Below are positions 8,422-19,316 of a stretch of 64,000 bases of DNA, piece by piece. The notes beneath the pieces were generated by a model. That model saw only the letters and a list, made by a program, of their open reading frames with translations. It had not been told where the DNA came from and did no database searches. Origin of the DNA: Petroclostridium sp. X23 (GTDB lineage: Bacteria > Bacillota > Clostridia > SK-Y3); assembly GCF_030013905.1 (NCBI RefSeq), contig NZ_CP124862.1:2607051-2671050 (forward strand), read 5' to 3'. Every line of letters begins with the position of its first letter. The first letter of the stretch is position 1. The translations under genes and the position numbers were made by a program.

Positions 8422-9369
8422 CTATTCTTCATTTGGTGCAAGACCCAACCCTAATGCTTCTAACTTCTGTATTACCTCTTCAAGAGATTTTCTACCAAGG
8501 TTTCTTACCTTCATCATATCATCTTCACTTCTGTTGATGAGGTCTTCTACAGTGTTAATCCCTGCTCTTTTTAGGCAGTTATAGGATCTTACCGAAAGAT
8601 CCAGCTCTTCAATGGTCATTTCAAGAACTTTTTCTTTCTTGGTTTCTTCCTTCTCTACCATGATCTCGGTATTCTTTGCATGATCTGAGAGATCAATAAA
8701 TAAGTTAAGATGCTCACTCATGATTTTTGCACCAAGACTAATCGCTTCATCCGGCTTTATAATACCGTTTGTCCATACTTCCAGTGTCAGCTTATCATAA
8801 TCGGTAACCTGCCCTACACGGGTATTTTCTACAGTATAGTTTACTTTATGCACCGGCGTATATATTGAGTCCACTGGAATCAAGCCAATCGGCTGGCCAG
8901 GTACTTTATTTTTTTCTGCCGATACATATCCTCTGCCTCTATTTAAAGTTAGTTCCATATATAACTTTGCGTCTTCATTTAAGGTCGCAATATGAAGATC
9001 GGGATTTAGTATTTCCACATCTGCATCAATTTTGATGTCCTTGGCCTTAATATCTCCTTCACCTTCTGCTTCTATATAAACTACTTTAGGGCCTTCAGAA
9101 TGAAGCTTCGCAGCAAGATTCTTAATGTTAAGTATAATCTCGGTTACGTCTTCCTTCACTCCCGGGATTGTAGAAAATTCATGAAGAACACCGTCAATCT
9201 TAATTGAAGATACTGCAACTCCCGGTAAAGAAGATAATAATATTCTTCTTAAGGAATTGCCTAATGTTGTACCATATCCTCTTTCAAGAGGCTCAATAAC
9301 ATATTTTCCGTATGTGCCTTCATCACTGGATGTAATACATTCAATTCTTGGCTTTTCAATTTCTATCAT
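8422..9369 (-). CDS. rpoA: RNA polymerase subunit alpha
   Basis: The alpha subunit nucleates RNA polymerase assembly and contacts UP elements and activators. The N-terminal domain starts [12 protein letters not shown] and carries the dimerisation segment [20 protein letters not shown]. The C-terminal domain ends with the DNA-binding helices around [12 protein letters not shown]. The frame is open to 9423, but ATG 9369 preceded by AGGGGAGGG is the normal start, giving the standard 315 residues. It sits between rpsD and rplQ as in other Firmicutes. Confidence 0.98.
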   Translation of the reverse strand: MIEIEKPRIECITSSDEGTYGKYVIEPLERGYGTTLGNSLRRILLSSLPGVAVSSIKIDGVLHEFSTIPGVKEDVTEIILNIKNLAAKLHSEGPKVVYIEAEGEGDIKAKDIKIDADVEILNPDLHIATLNEDAKLYMELTLNRGRGYVSAEKNKVPGQPIGLIPVDSIYTPVHKVNYTVENTRVGQVTDYDKLTLEVWTNGIIKPDEAISLGAKIMSEHLNLFIDLSDHAKNTEIMVEKEETKKEKVLEMTIEELDLSVRSYNCLKRAGINTVEDLINRSEDDMMKVRNLGRKSLEEVIQKLEALGLGLAPNEE

Positions 9370-9552
9370 ATATAACCCTCCCCTGACTAACTGCCATTTT
9401 ATTGTTGATGTTTCCGAGGGCAACTGATTATTTTATTACTGTATAACAGATTACATCACTTACAGTATTTATATCTATATAGTTTGAGTGTGAATATCGG
9501 ATTTAAGGTTAGCGCAAGCCACCCGCAATCCATTATCCACCATATATCTTTA

Positions 9553-10179
9553 TTATTTAGAGTACAACTCTACAATTAAATGTTCTTCAAGCGGCAGATC
9601 GATATCTTCTCTGGTAGCAAGGCTGATTACTTTTGCTTCCAGTGTATCTCTATTCATATCCAACCATTTAGGTATAACTTTTCCCTCAGTTGATTCAAGA
9701 ACTGCTTTAATTTTTTCTGAGCCTCTACTCTTTTCTCTAATTGTGATAATATCTCCCTCTTTTACAAGATAGGATGGAATATTCACTTTTGCCCCATTAA
9801 CTGTGAAATGTCCGTGTCTTACTAACTGTCTTGCTTCCGGTCTTGAAGTTGCAAGACCCAATCTATAGACTACATTGTCCAATCTGCTTTCAAGAATTTG
9901 CAGCAGATTTTCACCGGTAATACCTTTTTTCTTATTAGCCATTTCAAAATACTTTTCAAACTGGCTTTCTAACACTCCATAATATCTTCTGGCCTTTTGC
10001 TTTTCTCTTAACTGAATACCATATTCAGAAGGTTTCTTTCTGCTTTGGCCATGCTGACCCGGAGCGTAGCTTCTTCTTGCGATAGCACATTTATCAGTAT
10101 AGCATCTTTCGCCCTTGAGAAATAACTTTTGTCCTTCTCTACGGCATAGTCTGCATACTGCCCCAGTATATCTCGCCAT
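9553..10179 (-). CDS. rpsD: 30S ribosomal protein S4
   Basis: Primary 16S-binding protein that starts assembly of the 5' domain and helps decoding accuracy. The 208 residues include the N-terminal zinc-type cysteines CRLCRREG and the S4 RNA-binding domain around residues 96-155 ([30 protein letters not shown]). The C-terminus ends HLIVELYSK. It lies 35 nt downstream of rpsK. The upstream partners rpsK and rpsM make it part of the alpha operon. Confidence 0.98.
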   Translation of the reverse strand: MARYTGAVCRLCRREGQKLFLKGERCYTDKCAIARRSYAPGQHGQSRKKPSEYGIQLREKQKARRYYGVLESQFEKYFEMANKKKGITGENLLQILESRLDNVVYRLGLATSRPEARQLVRHGHFTVNGAKVNIPSYLVKEGDIITIREKSRGSEKIKAVLESTEGKVIPKWLDMNRDTLEAKVISLATREDIDLPLEEHLIVELYSK

Positions 10180-10214
10180 CTATACTTACACCTCCTATAG
10201 TTCTATCATTCAAA

Positions 10215-10610
10215 TTATACTCTTCTTCTCTTAGGTGGTCTGCAGCCATTATGTGGAATTGGCGTTACATCCTTTATCATACTTACTTCCAAGCCTGCAG
10301 CTTGAAGTGCTCTAATTGCAGCTTCTCTTCCTGCGCCAGGACCTTTTACAAAAACTTCCACAGTTTTCAGTCCATGTTCCATTGCAGATTTAGCAGCAGT
10401 TTCTGCAGCCATCTGAGCAGCAAATGGAGTGCTTTTTCTAGAGCCTCTAAAACCTAACCCACCGGCACTAGCCCATGAAAGTGCGTTACCGGCAACATCA
10501 GTAATCGTTACAATCGTATTATTGAATGTTGAACGAATATGCGCAGCGCCACGTTCAATATTCTTACGCTCACGGCGTTTACGTGTGGTTCTCTTGGTTG
10601 CTTTAGCCAT
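10215..10610 (-). CDS. rpsK: 30S ribosomal protein S11
   Basis: Platform protein near the E-site mRNA. The 131 residues contain the conserved [16 protein letters not shown] start and the family signature [20 protein letters not shown], and the basic C-terminus ends [10 protein letters not shown]. It lies 19 nt after rpsM. Confidence 0.98.
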   Translation of the reverse strand: MAKATKRTTRKRRERKNIERGAAHIRSTFNNTIVTITDVAGNALSWASAGGLGFRGSRKSTPFAAQMAAETAAKSAMEHGLKTVEVFVKGPGAGREAAIRALQAAGLEVSMIKDVTPIPHNGCRPPKRRRV

Positions 10611-10629
10611 TACTTACTATTCCCTCCTT

Positions 10630-10998
10630 TTACTTCTTCTTACCTGCAACAGTTCTCTTAGGACCTTTTCTGGTTCTTGCATTTGTTTTAGTTCTCTGAC
10701 CTCTTACCGGAAGTCCACGTCTGTGTCTATATCCTCTATAGCATCCAATTTCGATAAGTCTCTTGATATCAAGTGCAATTTGACGTCTCAGATCCCCCTC
10801 AACTTTTAGGTTTTTATCTATGGTTTCTCTGAGCTTTGCAATTTCATCATCGGTAAGATCTCTTACTCTTGTATCAGGATTGATTCCTGTGATAGCTAGA
10901 ATTTCATTTGATCTTTTTCTACCAATACCGAATATATAAGTCAATCCTATTTCTACACGTTTTTCTCTTGGTAAGTCAACACCAGCGATTCTCGCCAT
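10630..10998 (-). CDS. rpsM: 30S ribosomal protein S13
   Basis: Head protein that contacts P-site tRNA and L5 across the subunit interface. The 122 residues begin [20 protein letters not shown] and end in a basic tail with [19 protein letters not shown]. The upstream gap to rpmJ is 340 bp, unusually long for this operon, and is filled by inverted heptamer arrays. Confidence 0.98.
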   Translation of the reverse strand: MARIAGVDLPREKRVEIGLTYIFGIGRKRSNEILAITGINPDTRVRDLTDDEIAKLRETIDKNLKVEGDLRRQIALDIKRLIEIGCYRGYRHRRGLPVRGQRTKTNARTRKGPKRTVAGKKK

Positions 10999-11023
10999 TC
11001 TACTTTACACCTCCCATGACTTT

Positions 11024-11330
11024 AATGGACAATGGACAATGGACAATGGACAATTCCATTACATTGGGCCCATCATAGCATTTGTCAGTCCATCTATCTA
11101 TTCCCTTTTTACAGCTTACTTACTACCTACATTCTACATTGATCTTATGAGAGTCATATACTTAATTACTGACTCATCAAATATATATTATAGCTGTTAA
11201 GACATAATCATCACCGGATTATGCAGCCGCACTTAACAAGCTATAAACGCAAATTTAGGTACACTATGAAACATAACATACCTGAAACAAAGCTGTCAAT
11301 TGTATATTGTATATTGTACATTGTACATTA
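11024..11330. repeat. Inverted AATGGAC / AATGTAC heptamer arrays bracketing 245 bp
   Basis: The left array 11024-11054 is AATGGAC repeated four times plus AATT. The right array 11299-11330 is TTGTATA twice and TTGTACA twice, whose reverse complement is AATGTAC/AATATAC, so the pair is inverted. They fill the rpsM-rpmJ gap (10999-11338), in which I see no gene. The same two units form the arms of the hairpin at 45021-45063. Confidence 0.85.
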
Positions 11331-11338
11331 TCAATAAC

Positions 11339-11452
11339 TCATCCTTGTTTTTGCTTATGCTTGGGATTTTCGCAGATTACCATAATTCTTCCTTTTCTTC
11401 TGATAATCTTACATTTTTCACATATCGGTTTTACTGATGGTCTTACTTTCAC
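11339..11452 (-). CDS. rpmJ: 50S ribosomal protein L36
   Basis: Small zinc-binding large-subunit protein of 37 residues. It starts at GTG 11452, 7 nt after AAAGGAGGG, and begins [20 protein letters not shown]. The zinc ligands Cys11, Cys14, Cys27 and His32 are all present, so this is the zinc form. It lies between infA and rpsM, its usual place. Confidence 0.96.
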   Translation of the reverse strand: MKVRPSVKPICEKCKIIRRKGRIMVICENPKHKQKQG

Positions 11453-11491
11453 TGGAATCCCTCCTTTGAATACCAATTGACCAATCACGGA

Positions 11492-11710
11492 CTATTTTGC
11501 TCTCCATGTAATTCTTCCGCGGGTCAAGTCATAGGGAGACAATTCTACAGTCACTTTATCTCCCGGTAGAATTCTTATAAAATTCATTCTTAACTTTCCC
11601 GAAATATGAGCAAGAATTTGATGTCCATTTTCCAATTCTACTTGAAACATTGCATTAGGCAAAGCCTCTATTACTTTGCCCTCAACCTCTATTATATCTT
11701 CTTTTGCCAA
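11492..11710 (-). CDS. infA: Translation initiation factor IF-1
   Basis: OB-fold factor that blocks the A site during initiation. The 72 residues, [20 protein letters not shown] through [12 protein letters not shown], match the family from end to end. It follows the KOW-protein gene by 15 nt and precedes rpmJ. Confidence 0.98.
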   Translation of the reverse strand: MAKEDIIEVEGKVIEALPNAMFQVELENGHQILAHISGKLRMNFIRILPGDKVTVELSPYDLTRGRITWRAK

Positions 11711-11725
11711 GGAATAAAACCTCCT

Positions 11726-12028
11726 TTAACTACGACTATATGATTCCTGCTTATGCTGTTGTAACTCCACTGCATATGCAGCAAGACATTTTCTAATTTC
11801 AGCATTCGTTATCTTCTGTTGATTTTTAAGCTTATCTACAAGTTGTTCCACATCCTTACCAACAGTTCTCAAATGCTTACTCTTTTTCTTTTTAGGATTC
11901 TCAATTCTTCTGATATCTCCATCACTTAAATAAACATACTCATCGTTTATTCTTTCTATTACGATAAAGTATTTACCTTTATCCCTACCGGCTGTCGAAT
12001 AAACGATTTGTCCAGGATATATGTCCAT
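11726..12028 (-). CDS. KOW-domain RNA-binding protein (L14e-like)
   Basis: The N-terminal KOW-like segment PGQIVYSTAGRDKGKYFIVI (about residues 4-23) resembles the archaeal/eukaryotic L14e fold. It is followed by a basic stretch with PKKKKSKHLRT and an acidic/amphipathic tail. This small gene is common between map and infA in Clostridia and related Firmicutes, and its role is not established; RNA or ribosome binding is inferred from the domain and place. The frame is open to a GTG at 12037, but ATG 12028 sits better behind GAGGTGA (100 residues). Confidence 0.8.
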   Translation of the reverse strand: MDIYPGQIVYSTAGRDKGKYFIVIERINDEYVYLSDGDIRRIENPKKKKSKHLRTVGKDVEQLVDKLKNQQKITNAEIRKCLAAYAVELQQHKQESYSRS

Positions 12029-12047
12029 CACTATCACCTCATTTTAT

Positions 12048-12794
12048 TCAGGTACTGGTTAATATCTCCGGACCTCCCTGAGCAATTAAAATGGTATGCT
12101 CATAGTGGGCTGACAAACTGCCATCTGCTGTTACAACGGTCCAACGGTTCGGCATGATTTTTACGTCATGTTTTCCCGCATTAACCATAGGTTCAATCGC
12201 CAGCGTCATTCCCGCAATCAGCCTAGGCCCCCTGCCAGGGTTACCATAATTAGGTATCTGCGGTTCTTCATGCATTTGCTGTCCAATGCCATGTCCCACA
12301 AAATCACGTACCACTGAATATCCATGATCTTCTACATATTTTTGGACAGCTGAAGAGATATCAGATAATCTACTTCCCTCTACAGCATGTTTTATGCCTT
12401 CATAAAAGCTCTGTTGTGTCACTTCGATCAACCTCATCGCTTCATCTGAAACATTACCGACCGGATGTGTTCGTGCTGCGTCACCATGATAACCATTGTG
12501 CATGGCACCGATATCTACACTAATAATATCGCCATCTTTTAACTTCGTTAAACCTGGAATACCATGAACCACTTCTCCGTTGACGGAAGCGCATATACTT
12601 GCCGGAAATCCATTATAGCCTTTAAAGGATGGCACAGCACCCTGGCTTCTTATAAATTCTTCTACGATACTATCCAGCTCTTTCGTTGTAATACCGGGCC
12701 GAATCGCTCTCTCTAAAATATCGTGGGCTTGTGCGACAATTCGACCGGCTTGACGCATATATTCAATTTCTTGAGCCGATTTAATAGTAATCAT
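12048..12794 (-). CDS. map: Methionine aminopeptidase, type I
   Basis: Removes the initiator methionine from new proteins. The five metal ligands of the family are visible: the aspartates in [17 protein letters not shown], the histidine in [13 protein letters not shown], and the glutamates in AIEPM and EHTILI. At 248 residues it is a plain type Ia enzyme with no N-terminal zinc extension. It begins 1 nt after the adk stop, suggesting translational coupling. Confidence 0.98.
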   Translation of the reverse strand: MITIKSAQEIEYMRQAGRIVAQAHDILERAIRPGITTKELDSIVEEFIRSQGAVPSFKGYNGFPASICASVNGEVVHGIPGLTKLKDGDIISVDIGAMHNGYHGDAARTHPVGNVSDEAMRLIEVTQQSFYEGIKHAVEGSRLSDISSAVQKYVEDHGYSVVRDFVGHGIGQQMHEEPQIPNYGNPGRGPRLIAGMTLAIEPMVNAGKHDVKIMPNRWTVVTADGSLSAHYEHTILIAQGGPEILTST

Positions 12795-12795
12795 T

Positions 12796-13431
12796 CTACT
12801 CTACTCCAAGCGCTTTATAGACTTCTTCGGTAGTATCACTAACTTCTTCCTGTCCAAAAGCTACTGTTAACAAATCTTTTTTTGCATAGAAATCTTTAAG
12901 GGGTTCAGTTTGCTCATGGTATACTTTTAAGCGGTTTTCAACCGTTTCAGGTGCATCATCCTGTCGCATGATAAGGTTCCCACCGCACGTATCACATACA
13001 TTTTCTACTTTTGAAGGCTTATATATAATATGGTAAGTAGCACCACATTGGCTGCACTGTCTTCTTCCTGAAATTCTCTCAACAATTTTTTCGTCTTCAA
13101 CTTCTATGCTTAGTACCTTGTCGATGGTAATATTCATTTTATCCAGTGCATTTGCCTGCGGTACAGTTCTTGGAAATCCGTCTAATATAAAGCCATTCTT
13201 GCAGTCATCTTGAACCAACCGTTCTTTTATTATTTCGATGACTACATCATCCGGTACAAGTAATCCTCTGTCAATATATTGTTTCGCTTCTTTTCCCAGC
13301 TCTGTTCCCTGCCTTAGTGCATTACGAATAATTTCACCTGTAGAAATTGTCGGTATGCCAAACTTTTTTGACAAACCTTCCGCTTGCGTCCCTTTACCTG
13401 CACCTGGTGCTCCCAGTATAATCAGTCTCAT
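12796..13431 (-). CDS. adk: Adenylate kinase, zinc-lid type
   Basis: Interconverts ATP + AMP and 2 ADP. It has the P-loop GAPGAGKGT (residues 7-15), the AMP site DGFPRT and a lid with four cysteines, CSQC (126-129) and CDTC (146-149), which form a structural zinc site as in many Gram-positives. The frame runs to 13482, but ATG 13431 gives the usual 211 residues. Its leader has only a weak GGGGGCG ribosome binding site. It lies between secY and map. Confidence 0.97.
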   Translation of the reverse strand: MRLIILGAPGAGKGTQAEGLSKKFGIPTISTGEIIRNALRQGTELGKEAKQYIDRGLLVPDDVVIEIIKERLVQDDCKNGFILDGFPRTVPQANALDKMNITIDKVLSIEVEDEKIVERISGRRQCSQCGATYHIIYKPSKVENVCDTCGGNLIMRQDDAPETVENRLKVYHEQTEPLKDFYAKKDLLTVAFGQEEVSDTTEEVYKALGVE

Positions 13432-13482
13432 GCTTTCGCCCCCATTCTTGTAGAGTTCTAGTCGATCATATTTAAATATCAA

Positions 13483-14754
13483 TTATTCTAAAAATCCTTT
13501 ATAGTGTCTCATCAACATCTGTGATTCCATCTGTTTTACTGTCTCCAAAGCAACACTCACTACGATTAATAGGCTGGTGCCTCCAATTGCTAATCCTCCC
13601 AATTTCACACCATAGTTGATGAATATTGGCATTACAGCAATCAATCCCAAGAATACCGCTCCTGTAAGCGTAATTCTTGAAAGCACCTTATTGATATAGT
13701 CGGAAGTTGGCTTTCCGGGTCTGATTCCAGGTATGAAACCGCCATTCTTCTTCATATTATTAGCTATTTCAATAGGGTTGAAATAAATCGCCGTATAGAA
13801 ATATGTGAAGAAAATAATCAATATGAAGTAGAATGTACCATAGAACCAAGAGTCCGGAGAAATAAAATTAAGGAATCCATACCAGAATGTTCCTTGTGCC
13901 GGTTGTGAGAAAAATTGTGCAATGGTTGAGGGGAATGCCATTATAGACATTGCGAATATAATAGGAATAACCCCGGCCAAGCTTACCTTAATAGGAATAT
14001 GGGTGCTTTGTCCACCGTACATTTTTCTTCCGACAACTCTTTTTGCATATTGTACAGGAATTCTTCTTTCTGCCTGATTCATCATAACAACTGCCGCAAC
14101 AACACCCAATGCAAACACAGCAAATAACAGTATTGTAAAGATATTTAAATTCTTATTCACGTAGTTTGCATATAATGCTGTTACCATCTGTGGTCCTCTT
14201 GATATAATACCGGCAAATATCAGTAATGAGATACCGTTTCCGATACCTTTTTCAGTTATTTGCTCTCCTAGCCACATTAAGAATGCAGTTCCAGCTGTAA
14301 ATGTAAGTGTTATTGTAATGAAAGAGAGAATTCCTCTATTCATAATTGCTCCGCCTAAACCAAAGTACAATCCTGTTGCTTGAATAAATCCTAAAATAAC
14401 AGTCCCATATCTGGTAAACTGAGCAATTTTCTTTCTACCTTCTTCCCCTTCTTTTGCAAGCTTTTCAAGACTGGGAATTGCAACTGTTAACAGTTGCATA
14501 ATAATCGATGCGTTGATGTAAGGTGTGATACTCATGGCAAATATGGTAGCATTACCAAATGCGCCGCCTGTAAGCGTATCTAAGAACCCAAACAAAGAAT
14601 TATTATTGCCGATTAATTGCTGAAGTGCAGTCTTATCCATTCCCGGTACCGGAATAAAGGAACCGAAACGAAAAACGATCAACAGCAATATGGTGTATAA
14701 TATTCTTTTTCTTAAATCGGGAATCTTCCAGGCATTTCTCAATATCTGAAACAC
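13483..14754 (-). CDS. secY: Protein translocase subunit SecY
   Basis: Channel-forming subunit of the Sec translocon. The 423 residues contain ten hydrophobic segments, the plug region GGAFGNATIFAMSITPYINA, and the cytosolic loop motif RRIPVQYAKRVVGRKMYGG. The C-terminus ends ESQMLMRHYKGFLE. It is packed between rplO and adk. Confidence 0.98.
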   Translation of the reverse strand: MFQILRNAWKIPDLRKRILYTILLLIVFRFGSFIPVPGMDKTALQQLIGNNNSLFGFLDTLTGGAFGNATIFAMSITPYINASIIMQLLTVAIPSLEKLAKEGEEGRKKIAQFTRYGTVILGFIQATGLYFGLGGAIMNRGILSFITITLTFTAGTAFLMWLGEQITEKGIGNGISLLIFAGIISRGPQMVTALYANYVNKNLNIFTILLFAVFALGVVAAVVMMNQAERRIPVQYAKRVVGRKMYGGQSTHIPIKVSLAGVIPIIFAMSIMAFPSTIAQFFSQPAQGTFWYGFLNFISPDSWFYGTFYFILIIFFTYFYTAIYFNPIEIANNMKKNGGFIPGIRPGKPTSDYINKVLSRITLTGAVFLGLIAVMPIFINYGVKLGGLAIGGTSLLIVVSVALETVKQMESQMLMRHYKGFLE

Positions 14755-14755
14755 A

Positions 14756-15196
14756 CTACATCACCTCAACCTTTCCTCCTGCTGCTTCTATTTTTTCAGC
14801 AGCTGATTTGCTGAACTTACGTGCCTTGACTGTGAGGTTTTTAGTTATTTCTCCTCTACCGAGAACAACTATACCATCTTTTATCTTGCTAACTACTCCT
14901 GTTTCTTTTAACAATTCCGGAGTAACTACAGTTCCATTATCAAATCTATCTAATTGAGAAACATTTACTTCAACATATTCTTTTGCAAAGATATTAGTAA
15001 ATCCTCTTTTAGGAATACGTCTGTGCAATGGCATCTGACCGCCTTCAAAACCAGGTCTTACTCCACCACCCGCACGAGCATTTTGACCTTTATGGCCTTT
15101 ACCGGCTGTTTTACCATTTCCTGAGCCATGCCCTCTTCCTTTTCTTTTAGGTTCATTTGTGGAGCCTGGTGCAGGCTGTAATTCATATAATTTCAT
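14756..15196 (-). CDS. rplO: 50S ribosomal protein L15
   Basis: Late-assembly 23S-binding protein. Its 146 residues start with the extended glycine/lysine-rich tail [20 protein letters not shown] and end with a globular beta domain rich in lysine. It follows rpmD by 20 nt and precedes secY by 1 nt. Confidence 0.98.
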   Translation of the reverse strand: MKLYELQPAPGSTNEPKRKGRGHGSGNGKTAGKGHKGQNARAGGGVRPGFEGGQMPLHRRIPKRGFTNIFAKEYVEVNVSQLDRFDNGTVVTPELLKETGVVSKIKDGIVVLGRGEITKNLTVKARKFSKSAAEKIEAAGGKVEVM

Positions 15197-15216
15197 TTGC
15201 TACACCTCCCTCTCGT

Positions 15217-15396
15217 TTATATTTCTTCAACTTCTACCAAATGTGAAACTTTGTTCACCATTCCTCTGATTTGTGGACTATCTTGGTGCTCTACCACATC
15301 TCTGATTTTTTTAAGACCTAGTGCTTTTACCGTCGCGATCTGGTCGTCTTTACGGCCGATCGTGCTTTTCGTTAGTGTTATTTTAAGCTTAGCCAA
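15217..15396 (-). CDS. rpmD: 50S ribosomal protein L30
   Basis: The 59-residue protein reads [20 protein letters not shown] and continues with [13 protein letters not shown], the conserved L30 core. The start is TTG at 15396 (read as Met), 7 nt after GGAGGG. No ATG fits the family start, so the rare start is well supported. It is placed between rpsE and rplO as expected. Confidence 0.95.
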   Translation of the reverse strand: MAKLKITLTKSTIGRKDDQIATVKALGLKKIRDVVEHQDSPQIRGMVNKVSHLVEVEEI

Positions 15397-15408
15397 TTAA
15401 GTTCCCTC

Positions 15409-15912
15409 CTAACCTAACAATTCTTCAACGGTCTTCCCTCTTAACTTAGCAACTTCTTCTGCTCTTTTAAGATTGTTTAATCCGTTAATAGTAGCATTTA
15501 CCATATTTCTTGGGTTATTGGAACCTAAAGATTTTGTTCTTATATCTCTGATACCTGCAAGTTCAAGTACCGCTCTTACCGGTCCACCGGCGATTACTCC
15601 GGTACCAGGGCCAGCCGGCTTTAACAATACACTTCCTGCTCCATATTGTCCGATAATCTCATGTGGTATGGTTGTATCAACAGTAGGTACATTGATGAGA
15701 TTTTTCTTTGCATCTTCAATTCCTTTTCTGATTGCGTCAGGAATTTCTGCTGCTTTACCCATTCCGCAGCCTACATGACCGTTTTCGTCTCCGACTACTA
15801 CCAATGCACTAAATCTAAAGGTTCTACCGCCTTTAACAACTTTTGCAACACGGCTTATATTAACAACTTTCTCTTTTATATCCAATGTGCTTGCGTCTAT
15901 GCGCTGTGCCAT
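15409..15912 (-). CDS. rpsE: 30S ribosomal protein S5
   Basis: Body protein important for translational fidelity and mRNA unwinding. The 167 residues contain the double-stranded RNA-binding part [20 protein letters not shown] and the loop [20 protein letters not shown] where spectinomycin-type changes occur in other bacteria. It is in standard order after rplR. Confidence 0.98.
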   Translation of the reverse strand: MAQRIDASTLDIKEKVVNISRVAKVVKGGRTFRFSALVVVGDENGHVGCGMGKAAEIPDAIRKGIEDAKKNLINVPTVDTTIPHEIIGQYGAGSVLLKPAGPGTGVIAGGPVRAVLELAGIRDIRTKSLGSNNPRNMVNATINGLNNLKRAEEVAKLRGKTVEELLG

Positions 15913-15927
15913 AATGTCCCTCCTTCT

Positions 15928-16293
15928 TTAAAACTCTAATCCGCCTTCTCTAGCTCCTTCAGCCAGTTCAGCAACTCTTCCGTGATACAAGTATCCGCCT
16001 CTATCAAAAACAACTTGTTTTATACCTTGTTCTACAGCTTTCTTCGCAATTAATTTTCCAACTTCTTTAGCTGCTTCTTTATTTCCGCCATATGCTATGT
16101 CTTGTAAATCCTTATCTAATGAAGATGTTGCAACTAAGGTTTTACCAGTCTCGTCATCTATAATCTGCGCATAAATGTTTTTAAGGCTTCTATAAACGTT
16201 GAGTCTTGGGCGTTCCGCAGTTCCAAATAAGGTTTTACGAACTCTTGCATGACGTCTAAGCCTTGCAACATTACTATTTGGCTTATTTATCAT
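15928..16293 (-). CDS. rplR: 50S ribosomal protein L18
   Basis: 5S rRNA-binding protein of the central protuberance. It carries the basic N-terminus [20 protein letters not shown], then [17 protein letters not shown] and the C-terminal [25 protein letters not shown] at 16299 is possible, but ATG 16293 has better spacing from AAGGAG (121 residues). Confidence 0.97.
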   Translation of the reverse strand: MINKPNSNVARLRRHARVRKTLFGTAERPRLNVYRSLKNIYAQIIDDETGKTLVATSSLDKDLQDIAYGGNKEAAKEVGKLIAKKAVEQGIKQVVFDRGGYLYHGRVAELAEGAREGGLEF

Positions 16294-16310
16294 TACCAAT
16301 CACTCCTTTC

Positions 16311-16862
16311 CTACTTCTTGCCCTTACCGCCAGTCTTACCTTCTTTACGTCTGATCACTTCAGTTTCATATTTAATACCCTTACCCTTATATGGTTCAGG
16401 CTCTCTCTTGAATCTAATTTGCGCTGCAAATTGTCCAACAGCTTGTTTATCTGCACCTTTTATAAGAATCTTATTCGGTGCAGGCACCTCAACAGTGATT
16501 CCTTCAGGTTCTTCCATCTCTACAGGATGAGAATATCCCAGCGTAAGAACTAATTTCTTACCCTGTTTTTGAGCTCTGTAACCAACACCATTGATATCAA
16601 GAGCTTTTTGGAACCCGTTCGTAACACCTTCCACCATATTAGCGATAAGTGTCCTTGTCAAACCATGCAGTGCTTTATGTGTTTTCTCTTCTGATGGTCT
16701 CTGAACAATAACATCTTTATCTTCAAGTTTAATAATCATATCTTTATGAAGCTGTCTTTGTAGAGTGCCTTTTGGCCCCTTTACAGTCATAAAATTGCTG
16801 CCTTCTATCTTTACGTCTACACCGTTTGGTACGGTGATTGGCATTCTTCCTATTCTTGACAC
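16311..16862 (-). CDS. rplF: 50S ribosomal protein L6
   Basis: Base-of-stalk protein near the sarcin-ricin loop, needed for late assembly. At 183 residues it begins [20 protein letters not shown] and has the C-terminal L6 motif [20 protein letters not shown]. It lies between rpsH and rplR. Confidence 0.98.
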   Translation of the reverse strand: MSRIGRMPITVPNGVDVKIEGSNFMTVKGPKGTLQRQLHKDMIIKLEDKDVIVQRPSEEKTHKALHGLTRTLIANMVEGVTNGFQKALDINGVGYRAQKQGKKLVLTLGYSHPVEMEEPEGITVEVPAPNKILIKGADKQAVGQFAAQIRFKREPEPYKGKGIKYETEVIRRKEGKTGGKGKK

Positions 16863-16893
16863 TTCTCACACCTCCTTATCATCAGCCTGCGTC

Positions 16894-17292
16894 CTACCAT
16901 ACAAACGCCAGTACTTCGCCGCCTATTCCATTCTTTTTGGCATTCTTATCTGTCATTACGCCATTTGATGTTGAGATAATTGCTATCCCTAATCCACCAA
17001 GAACTCTAGGAAGTTCATCCTTGCCTGCAAAAACTCTTAAACCAGGCTTGCTGATTCTTTTCAGGCCAGTAATAACCTTTTCCTTGTTGGCTCCATATTT
17101 AAGGGTTATTCTAATCATCCCCTGTTTTGAATCATCAATATATTCATATCTCTTAATATAACCTTCTTCAAGTAATATATCTGCGATCGCCTTCTTCAAA
17201 TTAGAAGCCGGAATATCAACAGATTCATGTTTAGCTGAACTCGCATTTCTGATACGCGTTAACATATCAGCGATTGGATCGGTTATCTGCAT
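16894..17292 (-). CDS. rpsH: 30S ribosomal protein S8
   Basis: Binds the 16S central domain; in E. coli it also represses its own operon. The conserved start is [17 protein letters not shown] and the C-terminal motif is [18 protein letters not shown]. The frame is open to 17328, but ATG 17292 with GGAGG upstream gives the usual 132 residues. Confidence 0.97.
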   Translation of the reverse strand: MQITDPIADMLTRIRNASSAKHESVDIPASNLKKAIADILLEEGYIKRYEYIDDSKQGMIRITLKYGANKEKVITGLKRISKPGLRVFAGKDELPRVLGGLGIAIISTSNGVMTDKNAKKNGIGGEVLAFVW

Positions 17293-17321
17293 TTGTCCTA
17301 CCTCCTTCCATAGTCTCCCTT

Positions 17322-17507
17322 TTACCAACTAGCCTTTTTAACTCCCGGAATTTGCCCCTTATAGGCCAATTCTCTAAAGCAAATACGGCATATACCAAAC
17401 TTTCTCAAATATGCATGAGGTCTCCCACATATTCTGCATCTGTTATAAGCTCTTGTGCTGAACTTAGGTTCCCTTTGCTGTTTCAAAATCATTGCTTTCT
17501 TTGCCAC
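17322..17507 (-). CDS. rpsN: 30S ribosomal protein S14, zinc-binding type Z
   Basis: Small-subunit head protein of 61 residues. The start is GTG at 17507 behind GAGGAGGG. Four cysteines (24, 27, 40, 43; CRICGRP and CRICFRE) form the zinc site of the short C+ form. This type is usual in Firmicutes; a zinc-free alternative is not encoded here. Confidence 0.97.
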   Translation of the reverse strand: MAKKAMILKQQREPKFSTRAYNRCRICGRPHAYLRKFGICRICFRELAYKGQIPGVKKASW

Positions 17508-17521
17508 GCATTTCCCTCCTC

Positions 17522-18064
17522 TCAGCTACGCTGAAATGGCGCACCCATCAGTGCAAGCAATTCCCTAGCCTCTTCATCCGTTTTAGCTGTAGTAACAAAG
17601 ATAATATCCATACCTCTGGTCTTATCTACTTTATCGATATCAATTTCAGGAAAAATCAATTGTTCCTTGATCCCTAACGCATAATTTCCTCTGCCGTCAA
17701 ACCCATTTGGGTTGATACCCCTAAAGTCTCTAACTCTAGGAAGAGCTACATTAAATAATCTATCAAGAAACTCGTACATTTTACTACTTCTCAAAGTTAC
17801 TTTACAGCCTATATTCATTCCCTGTCTAATCTTAAATGTCGCTACCGACTTCTTCGCTTTTGTAATCGCAGGTTTTTGACCGGTAATCGTCGCTAACTCA
17901 TTTGCTGCCGCATCCAATGCTTTAGCATTGTCCTTAGCTTCTCCAACGCCCATATTTACTACGATCTTTTCTAATTTTGGAATCTGCATCGGGCTCTTAT
18001 AGCTAAATTTTTTCATGAGCGCCGGTGCAACTTCATTTATATATTTATCTTTCATTCTTGCCAT
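17522..18064 (-). CDS. rplE: 50S ribosomal protein L5
   Basis: 5S rRNA-binding protein that bridges to S13 and P-site tRNA. The 180 residues include [16 protein letters not shown], the LRDFRG-type segment ([20 protein letters not shown]) and the C-terminal [20 protein letters not shown]. It is in standard order between rplX and rpsN. Confidence 0.98.
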   Translation of the reverse strand: MARMKDKYINEVAPALMKKFSYKSPMQIPKLEKIVVNMGVGEAKDNAKALDAAANELATITGQKPAITKAKKSVATFKIRQGMNIGCKVTLRSSKMYEFLDRLFNVALPRVRDFRGINPNGFDGRGNYALGIKEQLIFPEIDIDKVDKTRGMDIIFVTTAKTDEEARELLALMGAPFQRS

Positions 18065-18090
18065 TTAATAAACCTCCTTTCGAAAAAACC

Positions 18091-18420
18091 TTAGTCGTTA
18101 AAAACCTCGCCGCAATGCTTGCAATATCTTACTTTATCACCGTTCTCCAATATCTTTCTTGCAACACGGGTAGTTTTTGCACATTTATTGCACACATGCA
18201 TTACTTTTGCAGCATAAATAGGTGCTTCCTGATGAACGATTCCACCTGTTTGTCCCTGCTTTCTCGGCTTGGTGTGCTTAGTTACCATATTTACGCCTTC
18301 TACAATCACTTTACCCTCTTTAGGGTATACAGTTAATACTTTACCTTTCTTTCCTTTATCTTTACCGGAAAGAACCAGTACAGTATCATCTTTTTTTACA
18401 TGTACCTTTTTAATAGCCAA
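18091..18420 (-). CDS. rplX: 50S ribosomal protein L24 with C-terminal CxxC pair
   Basis: Early assembly protein of the large subunit. The N-terminal KOW motif is [18 protein letters not shown]. The C-terminal part carries two CxxC pairs, CNKC (about residue 77) and CKHC (about 102), forming a probable zinc ribbon as in many Firmicute L24 proteins. It has 109 residues. Confidence 0.97.
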   Translation of the reverse strand: MAIKKVHVKKDDTVLVLSGKDKGKKGKVLTVYPKEGKVIVEGVNMVTKHTKPRKQGQTGGIVHQEAPIYAAKVMHVCNKCAKTTRVARKILENGDKVRYCKHCGEVFND

Positions 18421-18437
18421 TTACGCCACCTCCTTAA

Positions 18438-18806
18438 CTACAGTACTTCTGGGGCTAATGATAATATCTTCATATATTCTTGATCTCTTAATTCTCTTGC
18501 AACAGGCCCAAAAATACGAGTCCCTCTCGGATTTTTATCATCTCTGATAATAACCGCTGCATTCTCATCAAATTTTATATATGAACCATCAGGTCTTCTT
18601 AATCCTTTTACCGATCTTACTACTACCGCTTTAACAACATCACCTTTTTTAACAACTCCACCGGGTGTTGCTTTTTTAACCGAAGCAATGATCACATCGC
18701 CTATATTCGCATATCTTCTTTTTGACCCGCCTAGTACTCTGATGCAAAAAAGCTCTTTCGCACCGGTGTTGTCAGCTACTTTTAACATTGTTTGCTGTTG
18801 AATCAT
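18438..18806 (-). CDS. rplN: 50S ribosomal protein L14
   Basis: Intersubunit bridge protein and docking site for RsfS in other bacteria. The 122 residues begin [20 protein letters not shown] and include the family signature [20 protein letters not shown]. It lies between rpsQ and rplX. Confidence 0.98.
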   Translation of the reverse strand: MIQQQTMLKVADNTGAKELFCIRVLGGSKRRYANIGDVIIASVKKATPGGVVKKGDVVKAVVVRSVKGLRRPDGSYIKFDENAAVIIRDDKNPRGTRIFGPVARELRDQEYMKILSLAPEVL

Positions 18807-18832
18807 CGGTATACCCTCCTTTCAAGCTTGTT

Positions 18833-19090
18833 CTACTTAGCTTTTTCAACGATTTGGACTAATCTCCATCTTTTTTCTTTACTTAAAGGTCTTGTTTCCA
18901 TTACCTTTACTCTATCGCCTATCGCACACTCATTATTTTCATCATGGGCTTTCAGCTTGTAGGTTCTTTTTACAATTTTCCCATATAACGGGTGTTTTAC
19001 ACTGCCCTCTATAGCAACAACGATGGTTTTATCCATTTTATCACTAACAACTCTGCCGATTCTTACCTTTCTGTTGCCTCTTTCGCTCAC
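18833..19090 (-). CDS. rpsQ: 30S ribosomal protein S17
   Basis: 16S 5'-domain binding OB-fold protein of 85 residues. The core [20 protein letters not shown] and the later [20 protein letters not shown] are conserved. It is 25 nt after rpmC. Confidence 0.98.
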   Translation of the reverse strand: MSERGNRKVRIGRVVSDKMDKTIVVAIEGSVKHPLYGKIVKRTYKLKAHDENNECAIGDRVKVMETRPLSKEKRWRLVQIVEKAK

Positions 19091-19115
19091 AGAAACTACC
19101 TCCTTTCAAGCCTAT

Positions 19116-19316
19116 TTAAACGGACTCCTTCAATTCTCTTTCACGAAGGATGGTTTTTACTTTTGCTATCGTTTTCTTAACCTCTACGATTCTCATGGGA
19201 TTCTCCAGCTGATTTGTTGCGTGCTGAAACCTCAGATTGAACAACTCGGCTTTAAGTTCCGATAGCTTTTGCTGCAATTCAGCTGATGTTAATTCACGCA
19301 CTTTATTAGCCTTCAT
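19116..19316 (-). CDS. rpmC: 50S ribosomal protein L29
   Basis: Tunnel-exit protein of 66 residues, two helices, starting [20 protein letters not shown] and with the conserved [16 protein letters not shown]. The frame is open to 19352, but ATG 19316 behind GGTGGTGAAG fits the family. It overlaps the end of rplP by 11 nt, consistent with translational coupling. Confidence 0.96.
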   Translation of the reverse strand: MKANKVRELTSAELQQKLSELKAELFNLRFQHATNQLENPMRIVEVKKTIAKVKTILRERELKESV